A stretch of DNA of 64,000 nucleotides from Magnetovibrio sp. (GTDB lineage: Bacteria > Pseudomonadota > Alphaproteobacteria > Rhodospirillales > Magnetovibrionaceae), in assembly GCA_028281525.1 (NCBI GenBank), contig JANQJR010000041.1, positions 62,001 through 126,000 of the forward strand, in the 5' to 3' direction. Positions within the stretch are counted from its first letter, which is position 1. Each line of letters opens with the position of its first letter. The translations under genes were made by a program, and so were the position numbers. The notes under the pieces were generated by a model that had not been told where the DNA came from, searched no databases, and saw only the letters and a list, made by a program, of their open reading frames with translations. Below are positions 9,971-18,424 of the stretch, piece by piece.

Positions 9971-9984
9971 CACACGAACGTGTG
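9971..9984. promoter_or_regulatory. Perfect palindrome upstream of the hemerythrin gene
   Basis: CACACGAACGTGTG has two perfect 6-bp arms around AA, in the otherwise non-coding 139 bases before the hemerythrin gene. It is a candidate dimeric-regulator site; the regulator is unknown. Confidence 0.35.
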
Positions 9985-10049
9985 TTGGAATGGGCTGGTG
10001 TGGAGGCTAGACTGCCCCCCAAGCTAAAAAGAATCAAAAGGGGCGCCTC

Positions 10050-10787
10050 ATGACATTCTCTGTAGACGAGCTGATTGAAATTCGCGATCTGCCGGACTTC
10101 CTGCGGGCTGAGCATTGCTACAACGACATGCAACACGCCATGTTGGTGATTTTGTTTCGTCACGGCCTGAAAGCGCTCCGCCAGGGCAAGCTGCAGTTGG
10201 CCAATCGGGTGATCGACAACATTTCCTTGTATCTCTACATCCACTTCCTCAACGAAGAAGAAGGCATGGCCTATAAGGCCAATCTGAATCTTTTGGACCG
10301 CGCGCGCTTGGCGGAGCATTCCGAACAACACCTGTCGTTTCTGGACCACTGGCGCGACAACATACTGCTACCTTACAAACGTCAGGATTTGGATACTCAG
10401 GGCACCATTGACGAGCTGTCCAATTTCTACAATCTGGTCATCAAGCACATTGATGGAGAAGACCTGCCGACTTATGGCGCAGACGCCGTCACCGCCCAGC
10501 AAACACGCGCTGAATTGGCGCGCATAGCGCAAACCAACATGCCCATGTCGCCGTTCATGGTCGGTGCATTTCAAACTATGCAAGTCCTGGACAAGGAGGT
10601 TGCCGACGTTTTGGACCAGCGCCTGCTGAGCCCTCAAGCGCTCCGCCCCATAGCGTCCTTGGACTTGGTTCCAGGAGTCGGACGGATTTTGCAAGGCAGC
10701 GTGGGGTCGCTGCGTGACCGTTTCGCCGCAACCGCGGGACGCGATTTCAGTTCGTCCGCACCGGGAATCCAAACTTATACGCATTGA
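10050..10787 (+). CDS. Hemerythrin-domain protein
   Basis: 245 residues. The N-terminal ~140 carry the diiron hemerythrin ligand pattern: H29 in helix A, H65-x3-E69, H90-x3-H94 and H133-x4-D138. Bacterial hemerythrins bind O2 reversibly and serve as oxygen sensors, carriers or scavengers. The C-terminal ~100 residues (P-x-S-P-F-M-V-G-A-F onward) are not a domain I recognise and could couple sensing to a partner. No signal peptide or membrane segment is visible, so it is probably cytosolic. AAAAGGGG gives a clear SD. It is bounded by a palindrome upstream and a strong terminator downstream, so it is a single-gene unit. Confidence 0.85.
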   Translation: MTFSVDELIEIRDLPDFLRAEHCYNDMQHAMLVILFRHGLKALRQGKLQLANRVIDNISLYLYIHFLNEEEGMAYKANLNLLDRARLAEHSEQHLSFLDHWRDNILLPYKRQDLDTQGTIDELSNFYNLVIKHIDGEDLPTYGADAVTAQQTRAELARIAQTNMPMSPFMVGAFQTMQVLDKEVADVLDQRLLSPQALRPIASLDLVPGVGRILQGSVGSLRDRFAATAGRDFSSSAPGIQTYTH

Positions 10788-10821
10788 TCCACGACACGAG
10801 CTTTGAGTCTCCAAGACCCCG

Positions 10822-10853
10822 AAAGCCCCGGCGGCGCCCGCCGGGGCTTTTTC
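10822..10853 (+). terminator. Rho-independent terminator after hemerythrin gene
   Basis: A 13-bp stem, AAAGCCCCGGCGG with its complement, has a 3-base loop and is followed by a T-run. It lies 35 bases past the stop. Confidence 0.9.
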
Positions 10854-10939
10854 TCGCATCGACAGACCCGGACCACTACGTTATCAATCAGGACAGAGCG
10901 TAACGGCTCTGTGAAGACATGAAAAAAGGTAGCGGCGCA

Positions 10940-11392
10940 ATGATGAATCGTATCAAGGAGCTACTCTCCAGACCCAAAAACACGGAGACGCTGAAAGGGG
11001 ATGAGTTGGAGCTCGCCGCCGCCGCGCTTTTGGTCGAAGCGGCGGTGATGGACGGCACCTTCGATGACACGGAGCGCCAAGTGGTTCTGGAACTGCTGAT
11101 GGACCGCTTCAGCCTGGACAACGCGGACGCTGAACAACTCCTCTCCGGCGCCGAGGACGCCATTGAGCAATCCAATGAGCTCTACACCTTAGCGCGCACG
11201 GTGAAAGACAACTTCGATCACGACCAACGCGTCGGCATGATCGAAATGCTGTGGCGGGTGGCATATGCGGACGGCGTGCTGCATGACTACGAAGCCAACC
11301 TGGTGCGCCGCTTGGCGGGGTTGTTGTATGTCAGCGACCGTGACAGCGGAGAAGCGCGCAAACGGGTCCTGGAGCAAATGTCCATAAAATGA
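10940..11392 (+). CDS. TerB-family (tellurite-resistance-like) protein
   Basis: 150 residues, all-helical, matching the TerB/COG4103 type: E-L-A-A-A-A-L-L-V-E-A-A-x-M-D-G-x-F-D-D-x-E and later M-L-W-R-V-A-Y-A-D-G-V-L-H-D-Y-E. The paired acidic A-x-x-D-G-x-x-x-x-x-E motifs are the metal-binding hallmarks of the fold. Most such genes are unrelated to tellurite and their function is unknown. I prefer the ATG at 10940 (M-M-N-R-I-K-E-L-L), preceded by AAAGG; an earlier ATG at 10919 is possible. A small hairpin (ACAGAGC and GCTCTGT, around 10894-10912) precedes it. Confidence 0.82.
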   Translation: MMNRIKELLSRPKNTETLKGDELELAAAALLVEAAVMDGTFDDTERQVVLELLMDRFSLDNADAEQLLSGAEDAIEQSNELYTLARTVKDNFDHDQRVGMIEMLWRVAYADGVLHDYEANLVRRLAGLLYVSDRDSGEARKRVLEQMSIK

Positions 11393-11473
11393 ATGAGGTT
11401 TAATCACCCTTGAGCGTCCAGACCAAATCGCGTAAACAGGGCGCCAAATATTTTTCCATACCCGGAGTAGAGA

Positions 11474-11809
11474 ATGACTTACGTCGTCATCGAAAACTGC
11501 ATTAAGTGCAAATACCAAGACTGCGTTGAAGTGTGCCCGGTGGATTGCTTCTACGAAGGCGAAAACTTCCTCGTCATCAACCCCGACGAATGCATCGACT
11601 GCGGTGTGTGCGAACCGGAATGCCCCGCCGAAGCCATCGTGCCCGACACCGGGCCCGACTTGGAGCAATGGCTGGAAATCAACACCAAATATGCAGAAAT
11701 CTGGCCCAACATCACACGCAAACGTGATGCGCTGCCGGGTGCCGACGAAGAAAACGGCAAGCCCGGCAAGCTGGCGGAACTCAGTGAAAAGCCGGGACAG
11801 GGCGACTGA
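11474..11809 (+). CDS. fdxA: 7Fe ferredoxin FdxA
   Basis: 111-residue ferredoxin of the FdxA type, carrying one [3Fe-4S] and one [4Fe-4S] cluster. Cys9, Cys17 and Cys50 fit the 3Fe site; Cys21, Cys40, Cys43 and Cys46 fit the 4Fe site. The C-terminal extension ([18 protein letters not shown]) is typical. It acts in soluble electron transfer, and its essential partner in alphaproteobacteria is unsettled. It is followed by a terminator and then carD, the conserved helicase/S4/FdxA/CarD neighbourhood. Confidence 0.95.
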   Translation: MTYVVIENCIKCKYQDCVEVCPVDCFYEGENFLVINPDECIDCGVCEPECPAEAIVPDTGPDLEQWLEINTKYAEIWPNITRKRDALPGADEENGKPGKLAELSEKPGQGD

Positions 11810-11836
11810 TCTTTCCCGGTTTGCGCCAAGATCTCC

Positions 11837-11873
11837 AAAACGGGCCGGCAGGCAAGTTGCTCCGGCCCGTTTT
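11837..11873 (+). terminator. Rho-independent terminator after fdxA
   Basis: AAAACGGGCCGG is paired with CCGGCCCGTTTT around a ~13-base loop, with the T-run on the 3' arm. Confidence 0.85.
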
Positions 11874-11996
11874 CGTTTGCCGCATGCATAAAGGTTAACG
11901 CAACGAATCTGCGAAAAAATGCTCAAAAACGCCTGAAATCCGTAACTTTTTGGCGAAAAGCCCTCCTTAAGGGGTGTTTTTTCGGTTAATTTGTGT

Positions 11997-12190
11997 TATA
12001 GTCTTGTGAAGCTGGTCCTCAGGGCCGGTTTTCCTTTGTCTGGATTGTTTTGGCCCACCGGTTATCGTGGCCTGGACGATTAGAGAAAAGGTTATAGTTC
12101 AAGGATTTAAGATCACCGACGACGGCAGCCGTCATCATGAAGAAACCCGGTTTGGCGCACAGCTTTAGGCTGTGAGCGGTGTTTTTTTCC
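11997..12190 (+). ncRNA. Candidate structured leader or small RNA upstream of carD
   Basis: The 456-base fdxA-carD gap has no credible ORF. A -10-like TATAGT (11997-12002) opens a stretch with several local stems: GGTCCT/GGGCC near 12013, GGCCCAC/GTGGCC near 12051-12072, GACGGC/GCCGTC at 12120-12132, and CACAGC/GCTGTG at 12158-12174. The last is followed by AGCGG, a seven-T run and CCGCT (to 12193), which resembles a terminator or attenuator. I read this as either an attenuated carD leader or an independent ~180-nt RNA. I did not recognise 6S, tmRNA or RNase P signatures. Confidence 0.3.
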
Positions 12191-12265
12191 GCTGATCTTC
12201 CCCCGCAAAGCGGCCTTGGACGCGAGACAGAGATAAAAAACGCGAACGAACCAAAAAGGCGACAA

Positions 12266-12763
12266 ATGGCTGAAAAACTACTGTTCAACTCCGGCGATTT
12301 CGTGGTGTACCCGACCCACGGCGTTGGTAAGGTTCTCGGTATCGAAAAACAGGAAATCGGCGGTCACGCTCTGAAACTGTTCGTCATCTCCTTCGAACAC
12401 GAACGCATGACGTTACGCGTGCCGGTCAACAAGGCCACCGATTCGGGCCTGCGCAAGCTCAGCTCCAAAAAAGTCATGGAAGGCGCACTGACCACGCTGA
12501 AGGGCCGCGCCCGCGTCAAACGCACCATGTGGAGCCGCCGCGCCCAGGAATACGAAGCCAAGATCAATTCGGGCGATCCGGTGTCCATCGCCGAAGTGGT
12601 GCGCGACCTGCACCGCCGCGCCGACCAGCCGGACCAGTCGTTCTCCGAGCGCCAGATCTACGAACAAGCGCTCGAACGCTTGGCTTCCGAAGTGGCGGCG
12701 GTTGAAAAGATCGACATGGAAAAGGCTCAGCTCAAGCTGGAAAAGCTGCTCAAGGCGGCTTAA
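12266..12763 (+). CDS. carD: CarD/CdnL-family RNA polymerase-binding regulator
   Basis: 165 residues. The N-terminal RNAP-interacting Tudor-like domain is visible as F-x-x-G-D-F-V-V-Y-P-T-H-G-V-G-K-V. The C-terminal helical DNA-binding domain contains T-M-W-S-R-R-A-Q-E-Y, with the minor-groove Trp, and L-H-R-R-A-D-Q-P-D-Q-S-F-S-E. CarD/CdnL stabilises open promoter complexes, notably at rRNA promoters (known for Caulobacter and mycobacteria). The start at 12266 follows AAAAAGGCGA. A long, structured non-coding leader precedes it, so expression may be controlled at RNA level. Confidence 0.93.
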   Translation: MAEKLLFNSGDFVVYPTHGVGKVLGIEKQEIGGHALKLFVISFEHERMTLRVPVNKATDSGLRKLSSKKVMEGALTTLKGRARVKRTMWSRRAQEYEAKINSGDPVSIAEVVRDLHRRADQPDQSFSERQIYEQALERLASEVAAVEKIDMEKAQLKLEKLLKAA

Positions 12764-12785
12764 GCCACTGAATACCCCAAAATGG

Positions 12786-12820
12786 AAGGCCGGAGCTTCA
12801 TCGCTCCGGCCTTTTTTTGA
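12786..12820 (+). terminator. Rho-independent terminator after carD
   Basis: AAGGCCGGAGC is paired with GCTCCGGCCTT and followed by a T-run. It lies between the convergent carD and phoU genes; the T-run favours the carD direction. Confidence 0.9.
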
Positions 12821-12838
12821 GTCCCGCGGGCCTTCGCC

Positions 12839-13549
12839 CTACCCGTCCGCGTTGACGACAAAAAAGCTGTCGTCCGCCTTTTGCCGCTCCACCTGCGGCG
12901 CACTGCCGGTCACAATGAAGATGATTTCCTCGGCGATGTCCGTGGCGTAGTCGCCGATGCGTTCCAGGCTGCGCGCCACCAGACTCAGATGCGTGCAGGC
13001 CGCAGCATGTTGGGTGTCTTTGCTGTTCAAGGACAGCAGCAACTGGAAAATGGAGGTGTGCAGCCGGTCCACTTCGACATCGCGCTGGCGCACGGCCTCA
13101 GCCAGCTCCACGTTGCCGGTCGCGAAGGCATCCAGAATCTCGTGCAACATCTCTTGGACGGTTTCGCCCATCGCGATGATTTCGCCTTCCGCCCCCACCG
13201 GCGCAAGCTTGGTCAACGTCACCGTGCGATTGGCGATGTTCTTGGCTTGATCGCCGATGCGTTCCAGATCGTCGGCGGCGCGCAGGCTGCCGATGATCAC
13301 GCGCAGGTCCGCCGCCATGGGCTGGCGCATGGCGATCATCTGAATCGCCATCTTGTCGATGGTGCGTTCGCGCTGGTTCACCGCCTCATCGGCGTCGGCG
13401 GCTTGCGCCGCCAGCTCCGGGTCGCGGCTTTTGAGCGCGGTCAACGCGGCTTTGAGCGCCACTTCCGCAAACTTGCCCATTTCAGTAATGCTGTTTTGCA
13501 GCGCATTCAATTCGTCGTCAAACGACTTCACGATATGCTCGGACGGCAT
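12839..13549 (-). CDS. phoU: Phosphate-signalling protein PhoU
   Basis: 236 residues made of two PhoU three-helix repeats. The metal-binding signature D-D-L-E-R-I-G-D-Q-A-K-N-I appears in the first and S-L-E-R-I-G-D-Y-A-T-D-I-A-E in the second. PhoU links the Pst transporter to PhoR and restrains phosphate uptake. The start follows AAAGGAGGGGGG. No pstSCAB, phoB or phoR is in this window, so it stands as an orphan here. It converges on carD. Confidence 0.93.
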   Translation of the reverse strand: MPSEHIVKSFDDELNALQNSITEMGKFAEVALKAALTALKSRDPELAAQAADADEAVNQRERTIDKMAIQMIAMRQPMAADLRVIIGSLRAADDLERIGDQAKNIANRTVTLTKLAPVGAEGEIIAMGETVQEMLHEILDAFATGNVELAEAVRQRDVEVDRLHTSIFQLLLSLNSKDTQHAAACTHLSLVARSLERIGDYATDIAEEIIFIVTGSAPQVERQKADDSFFVVNADG

Positions 13550-13644
13550 ACCCCCCTCCTTTCCCCCAAGGTCGGAATCCCAGATGGCGAAACTCTATCA
13601 GAGGTGTCATAAAAATGTAACGCGATTGTCGGGGCGACGGCGGT

Positions 13645-15132
13645 CTACTTCACCACCTTGACCCGCGCGCCGGGGATCAGGGGATCGTCGGGACCGATGG
13701 CGTTGAGCGCCTCGAACCATTCGGCCTTGTACTCGTCCAGCGCCATGTCCGCAACCATGGCCGCAAACGTCGCACCGGGGCGCACGGTGACGACGCGGAT
13801 GCGCCATGGCTGGATGCGCTTGGCCTCCGCCGCGCTCAAGGCGCGAAAGCTGTAGGTGGTGCGCCGCAGCGCTTCGTTCAGGCGTTCGCTGTCGTCGGTG
13901 CCGGTCACGAACTGGAAGCGCCAATAATGGTCCTTATCCTGTTCGATGACGATGCGGCGCACATCCACGTTACGTTGCCCGGTCCACACGCTGGCCGCGC
14001 CGGTGACCGCCTTCATACCGTTGATCTCCAGCCACTCGACGTCTTGCAGACTGGTGTTGCCGCTCCATTTTTGGGTCAGGTAACGCTCCATCCCGCCGGC
14101 ATCGCGCACATCCTGGGTGGTGGCATGGGCGAACTTGATGGAGTTGTTGTTTTCGTCCGTGGCCAACACCATGGTCGGGCGGTTGCGGATGGTGAACCCT
14201 TCGGGAACGTCGAAGCGAAAACGCAATTCCGGATGAACGAAGGACGTGCCCCGCACCAAGCCCTGGCCCACATCGTCGCCAAACACCATGCCGTTGACCA
14301 TCTTCAGGTATCGCGCGGTTTCATGGCGCTGGCCGGTGGCCCCGTTGGCCTTCGCCAGTTTGATGGCTTGTTCGATCCGGTCAGCGGTGCGCGGGTGGGT
14401 GGCCATGATGTTGTGCTCTTCCGCTGCGTTGGGATCGCCTTGGATCAGGCCTTTGAGACGATCATGCGCCCGCAATTTGACGAAAAAGCTGGTCATCGCA
14501 TCCGGATCGTAACCGGCGCGGGTCATATAACGCACGCCCAGCATGTCGGCTTCCAGTTCCTGTTCGCGCGAATAGCTTTTCAGCGCCAATTCCGCTGCGA
14601 CCCCGGCGATGTTCTGTGCACCGGGCAGCCCCGCGGCGTCACTGAGCACGCCCAGAACCTGCAATCCGATGTTGGCGGCCACGGTCGAACTGTAGCGCTG
14701 TGCGGTGTGGCGCGCGGTGACGTGACCGATTTCATGGCTGAGAACCCCGGCCATTTCCGCTTCGTTGCTGGCCAGGGCCAACAGGCCCCGGGTGATGTAA
14801 ATGTAGCCTCCCGGCAGGGCGAAAGCGTTAACCTGGGTGTCGTCCAAGACCGTGAAGGTCCAAGGCAGATCCGGCAGTTCCGAATATCCGGCGAGTTCCA
14901 AGCCGATCTCGCGCACGTATTCCGACCACGCGCGGTCGTCGAACTGGCCGCCGAACTGCTTGAGCATCTTGGGATGCTCTTCGGCGCCAACTTGAAGTTC
15001 GCGTTCCGGCGACATGAAGCCGGTGAAGCTCTGCTCTCCGGTGGCAGGATTGGCGGAGCACGCCGCCGTCACCAACAGCACGGGCAACAAGGCCAACAAA
15101 CGCAACCAAAGCCGATCGTTTGTGCGTAACAT
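13645..15132 (-). CDS. M48-family metalloprotease lipoprotein
   Basis: 495 residues. A lipoprotein signal ends at Cys25 (L-L-V-T-A-A-C). The zinc-protease motif H-E-I-G-H is at 133-137 and the third ligand region is E-Q-E-L-E-A-D-M-L-G. The C terminus (I-R-V-V-T-V-R-P-G-A-T-F to P-G-A-R-V-K-V-V-K) looks like a LysM-type wall-binding module. This fits BepA/LoiP-like outer-membrane quality-control proteases, facing the periplasm. The ATG at 15132 (M-L-R-T-N-D-R) gives a proper signal peptide; the longer frame does not. It lies 20 bases after the nuclease gene, so the two are probably one operon. Confidence 0.9.
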   Translation of the reverse strand: MLRTNDRLWLRLLALLPVLLVTAACSANPATGEQSFTGFMSPERELQVGAEEHPKMLKQFGGQFDDRAWSEYVREIGLELAGYSELPDLPWTFTVLDDTQVNAFALPGGYIYITRGLLALASNEAEMAGVLSHEIGHVTARHTAQRYSSTVAANIGLQVLGVLSDAAGLPGAQNIAGVAAELALKSYSREQELEADMLGVRYMTRAGYDPDAMTSFFVKLRAHDRLKGLIQGDPNAAEEHNIMATHPRTADRIEQAIKLAKANGATGQRHETARYLKMVNGMVFGDDVGQGLVRGTSFVHPELRFRFDVPEGFTIRNRPTMVLATDENNNSIKFAHATTQDVRDAGGMERYLTQKWSGNTSLQDVEWLEINGMKAVTGAASVWTGQRNVDVRRIVIEQDKDHYWRFQFVTGTDDSERLNEALRRTTYSFRALSAAEAKRIQPWRIRVVTVRPGATFAAMVADMALDEYKAEWFEALNAIGPDDPLIPGARVKVVK

Positions 15133-15152
15133 AGGCCAAAATATAAGATTGC

Positions 15153-15950
15153 TCAGGGGGTTTGTAAAATCTCCAAGCGCTCGGGATGATCCACTTCGAT
15201 CATCGGGCCGTTCTTGGACTTGACCCAACCCCGCACCCGTACACGCTGATCCCGCAACCGCAGCAAATCGATGCCTGCGTCCAAAAACGCCTGATCATGA
15301 CGGGCCTCGACGGCGATGGTGAAGTCCTTGCGCCAATCCGCACCGAAATTGAGGTAAATGCGTTTTTTCACCCGGGCGGCGTCTTGCACCCAACCTTCGA
15401 CGATTTGAAAGGTCCCGATATCCCCAGCGACGTTTTCCGGCGTGCGGGGCGCGTAATAGGGCAGCGCCCAAATACCACGACGCTCTGCGCGGGCTTGACG
15501 CTCCAAGGCCAAAAGTTCGTCCGCCAGGTCCCGGTTGTCTGAAAAGGTGTAGACACGCGCTAATCCGGCTTTGAGCATTTCGCCTTGCAGCCACGCGCCA
15601 TCATCCGCCACCACATGGGCCAGCACCCGGCCATGGCGGTCCTGAGGTCGGGCGGGCAAGCGCAGGTGTACCGCCTTGCCCTGACAAAGACGGCTCATAT
15701 GCGTCTTCGCTTCATCGCTCAAGGGCCAGGGCTCGAAGCCGGTGCGGCCCAGGGGCAGTTTCGGCGCTTGAATGCCCACCAAGCGCACTTGGCGACGATC
15801 GTTCAGCACAATCGTGTCTCCGTCGACCACCGCCACGACGCGGGCTTCGCCGCCATGGGGCAAGGTTTCCGGCCCGGACCAGGCCGTTCCGACCCACGTG
15901 GGAGCGGACCAGAACAACACGAAAATCGCCACCCAACCACGCAAACGCAT
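15153..15950 (-). CDS. Secreted thermonuclease-like (SNase) protein
   Basis: 265 residues with a signal peptide (residues 1-25, ending T-A-W-S). The staphylococcal nuclease fold follows: A-V-V-D-G-D-T-I-V-L-N, V-R-L-V-G-I-Q-A-P, the acidic residue in G-F-E-P-W, and the arginine in D-R-H-G-R-V-L-A-H. These correspond to the SNase catalytic Asp, Arg, Glu and Arg. The C-terminal ~80 residues resemble the OB-like extension seen in many proteobacterial SNase proteins. Periplasmic or secreted nucleic-acid degradation is likely. It is first of a two-gene unit with the M48 protease. Confidence 0.85.
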   Translation of the reverse strand: MRLRGWVAIFVLFWSAPTWVGTAWSGPETLPHGGEARVVAVVDGDTIVLNDRRQVRLVGIQAPKLPLGRTGFEPWPLSDEAKTHMSRLCQGKAVHLRLPARPQDRHGRVLAHVVADDGAWLQGEMLKAGLARVYTFSDNRDLADELLALERQARAERRGIWALPYYAPRTPENVAGDIGTFQIVEGWVQDAARVKKRIYLNFGADWRKDFTIAVEARHDQAFLDAGIDLLRLRDQRVRVRGWVKSKNGPMIEVDHPERLEILQTP

Positions 15951-16031
15951 ATTCAGACCTTCATCGCCGTTCCGGGATTACCTATATTTCCTATAATAAC
16001 GACTTCCGCGCAAATCGATTAGGACCGTTCC

Positions 16032-17000
16032 ATGGACAGCGCCCGCGAATCCGGCCTTTACCCGCCCATCAAACCGTTCGCTGATGGAATGCTGGATGTG
16101 GGCGACGGGCACCGCATTTATTACGAAATGTCCGGCCAGCCCAATGGTATTCCCGTGGTTTTTCTCCACGGCGGTCCCGGCGCGGGCACGGTGTCGACCC
16201 AACGACGTTATTTCGATCCGGATGTCTATTGCATCGTATTGTTCGATCAACGCGGCGCGGGCAACTCCACCCCGTTCGCCAGCTTGAAGCACAACACCAC
16301 CGACCATTTGGTCGAGGACATGGAAAAGCTGCGTATTCTGCTGGACTTCGACAAGTGGCTGGTGTGCGGCGGCTCGTGGGGTGCGACGTTGGCGTTGGCC
16401 TACGGCATCCGCCATGCCGAACGTTGCCTGGGCTTCATCCTGCGCGGCGTATTTCTCGGCACCCAGGCGGAAGTCGATTGGTTCTTGCATGACATGGGGC
16501 GGGTCTTTCCCGAACATCACGCGGCGTTCACGGGCCATGTGGGCGGGCTCGCGGGCGACGCTTTGTTCGAAACCTATTGCCAGCGCCTGTTCAGCGACGA
16601 CGACGACCTGTGCCTGCCGGCCGCGCGCGCCTGGGCGCGTTACGAAAGTCTGTGTTCGACCCTCATGCCGCACACCGTCACCGAAAGCGGCAAGGCCTTC
16701 CACCGCTATGCACTGGCTTTGGCGCGCACCGAAGCGCACTACTTCCGCCACCGCTTGTTTTTGAAAGACGACGAACTGATGAACGGCCTGGACGCCATAA
16801 AGCACTTACCGGCGGTGATCGTCCAGGGCCGTTACGACGTGGTGTGCCCCATGCACACCGCCTATCGCCTGCATCGGGCCTGGCGCCAATCGGAACTGGT
16901 GGTGGTGCCGGACGCCGGCCATTCGGGCATGGAGCCCGGCATTGCCCGCGCCATTGCCCGTGCGGCGGACACGTTGGCGCGCGAAATCCATACCGCCTGA
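16032..17000 (+). CDS. pip: Proline iminopeptidase
   Basis: 322-residue alpha/beta-hydrolase of peptidase family S33 that releases N-terminal proline. Markers are the oxyanion motif H-G-G-P-G, D-Q-R-G-A-G-N-S, the nucleophile elbow G-G-S-W-G, the catalytic Asp in G-R-Y-D-V-V-C-P, and the His in D-A-G-H-S-G. No signal peptide, so it is cytosolic. AGGA precedes the ATG. It is divergent from the nuclease gene and followed by pagL after 92 bases. Confidence 0.94.
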   Translation: MDSARESGLYPPIKPFADGMLDVGDGHRIYYEMSGQPNGIPVVFLHGGPGAGTVSTQRRYFDPDVYCIVLFDQRGAGNSTPFASLKHNTTDHLVEDMEKLRILLDFDKWLVCGGSWGATLALAYGIRHAERCLGFILRGVFLGTQAEVDWFLHDMGRVFPEHHAAFTGHVGGLAGDALFETYCQRLFSDDDDLCLPAARAWARYESLCSTLMPHTVTESGKAFHRYALALARTEAHYFRHRLFLKDDELMNGLDAIKHLPAVIVQGRYDVVCPMHTAYRLHRAWRQSELVVVPDAGHSGMEPGIARAIARAADTLAREIHTA

Positions 17001-17092
17001 ACGGTGAAATTCCTGATTGTGCACCCAAGCGCATTGATTCTCCGACCCATTTCCCTTTTAATGCCGGAACTGAAAGGGAGAGGCCGTCCGCC

Positions 17093-17629
17093 ATGGGTCA
17101 ATTCAAACACATCGCAAGCCACCGCTTCATTGTGGCTTTCGCTGCCGCCGCATGCGTTTTCGGCGCAGGACTGGACGCGCCCCGCGCCGACGACCCGGCG
17201 TTCGTGTCCATCGCCGCGGGCGCTTACGATTGGAACCGCCAAAAGGACCAAGGCGTCGAAGTGCGCATGGAATACCGCCATGACGAAAAATGGCTGGGTT
17301 TCTTGAAACCGTTTGCCGCGGGTGCGTACACCAACAGCTCCAACAGCTTTTTCATCGGCGCGGGCGTCCTCACCGATCTCTACTTCGGCAAACGCTGGGT
17401 GCTGACGCCGAGCTTCGCGCCGCACTACTACAACGGCGGCAATGAGGATCTGGACCTGGATTACGCACTTGAGTTCCGCTCCCAGTTGGAACTGGCGTAC
17501 CGCTTCGACGACCGTTCGCGCCTCGGCCTCGCGGTGTCGCACTATTCCAACGCCTCGCTGGGGGAAACCAACCCGGGCACGGAATCGGCGATGCTGTACT
17601 ATTCTATCCCCGTCGATTGGTTCGACTGA
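17093..17629 (+). CDS. pagL: PagL-type lipid A 3-O-deacylase
   Basis: 178-residue outer-membrane barrel with a signal peptide (about residues 1-32, ending P-R-A-D-D). The catalytic dyad motif S-H-Y-S-N-A-S is present at H150 and S152, with a candidate acidic partner at E164, as in Pseudomonas PagL. The C terminus ends in aromatic residues typical of Bam substrates (P-V-D-W-F-D). It removes the 3-O acyl chain of lipid A and so modulates LPS. An SD (AAAGGGAGAGG) supports the ATG at 17093. Confidence 0.85.
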   Translation: MGQFKHIASHRFIVAFAAAACVFGAGLDAPRADDPAFVSIAAGAYDWNRQKDQGVEVRMEYRHDEKWLGFLKPFAAGAYTNSSNSFFIGAGVLTDLYFGKRWVLTPSFAPHYYNGGNEDLDLDYALEFRSQLELAYRFDDRSRLGLAVSHYSNASLGETNPGTESAMLYYSIPVDWFD

Positions 17630-17677
17630 TAAAACCCTTATAAATCAAATAACTAAACGTCCATCGTGAATCGCACG

Positions 17678-17733
17678 TTGACTCTCAGTTTTTGTGCGGG
17701 CATATTTCAACCGTTTGGTTAAACCATTTGGTT
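17678..17733 (+). promoter_or_regulatory. TetR promoter with two tandem palindromic operators
   Basis: TTGACT (17678-17683) and CATATT (17701-17706) are separated by 17 bases, a good sigma-70-like promoter. Immediately downstream lie two 12-bp palindromes, AACCGTTTGGTT (17709-17720) and AACCATTTGGTT (17722-17733), centred 13 bp apart. They cover the expected transcription start, which suits autorepression by the TetR protein encoded next. Confidence 0.7.
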
Positions 17734-17739
17734 AAAAAA

Positions 17740-18402
17740 ATGTCCGCTACCGCGCACGCCCCAGAAAAACCGCCACAAAAGCCCCCGCAAAAATCCATGC
17801 CGTCCAACGACGATCTGTTGGACGCCGCCGCTGCCGCGTTCGCCGACAAAGGCTATGACGGCGCACGCATGGACGAAATCGCCAAGGCGGCGGGTGTCAA
17901 CAAGGCAACGCTGTATTACCGCATCGGCGACAAGGACGCGATTTACACGGCCGTACTCAAGCGCCTGTTTTCCGCAAAGACCGCGCGCTTGGAAGCCATG
18001 CTCGACACCGTCTCCGACCCGCACGAGCGCATCCGCGCCTTCGCCCAAATTCTGGTGGACAGCGACCACCCGCAACGTTTTCCCGCCATTATGTTGCGCG
18101 AAATCGCCGATGGCGGGCGCAATCTGCCCGATGAAGTCCTGCCGCTGATGGGCCGTGTGGTGGGGGCGTTGGAGCAAACCCTCGCGGACGGCGCCGAAGA
18201 CGGCCACTTCAAACCGGTCAATCCGTTCCTCACGCACATGATGCTGGTCGGCGCGTGCGCGCTTTACGCCACCAATGCACCAATCCGCCGGCGCGTAGCG
18301 GCGCTGCGCCCGGATTCCGAGACGCTGAATGCCGACTTAGCCCTACCGGAGGCCGCCGGAATCGTCGCGGACATGTTGCTCGACGCCATCCGCAAGACTT
18401 GA
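17740..18402 (+). CDS. TetR-family transcriptional regulator
   Basis: 220 residues. After a Pro/Lys-rich lead, the helix-turn-helix lies near residues 25-65 (M-D-E-I-A-K-A-A-G-V-N-K-A-T-L-Y-Y-R-I-G-D-K-D-A), followed by a helical ligand-binding half. It probably represses itself and the RND/LolA-like/barrel genes downstream in response to a small hydrophobic ligand. I start at 17740 because an upstream in-frame TTG (17692) lies before the predicted transcription start. The SD is weak. The RND gene starts 22 bases after the stop. Confidence 0.87.
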   Translation: MSATAHAPEKPPQKPPQKSMPSNDDLLDAAAAAFADKGYDGARMDEIAKAAGVNKATLYYRIGDKDAIYTAVLKRLFSAKTARLEAMLDTVSDPHERIRAFAQILVDSDHPQRFPAIMLREIADGGRNLPDEVLPLMGRVVGALEQTLADGAEDGHFKPVNPFLTHMMLVGACALYATNAPIRRRVAALRPDSETLNADLALPEAAGIVADMLLDAIRKT

Positions 18403-18424
18403 ATTGGGAAGGAAACGCAGAGCC

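Noticed and set aside
17692..17740. TTG at 17692 as the TetR start
   Set aside because: It lies upstream of the predicted transcription start and would put the operators inside the coding region.
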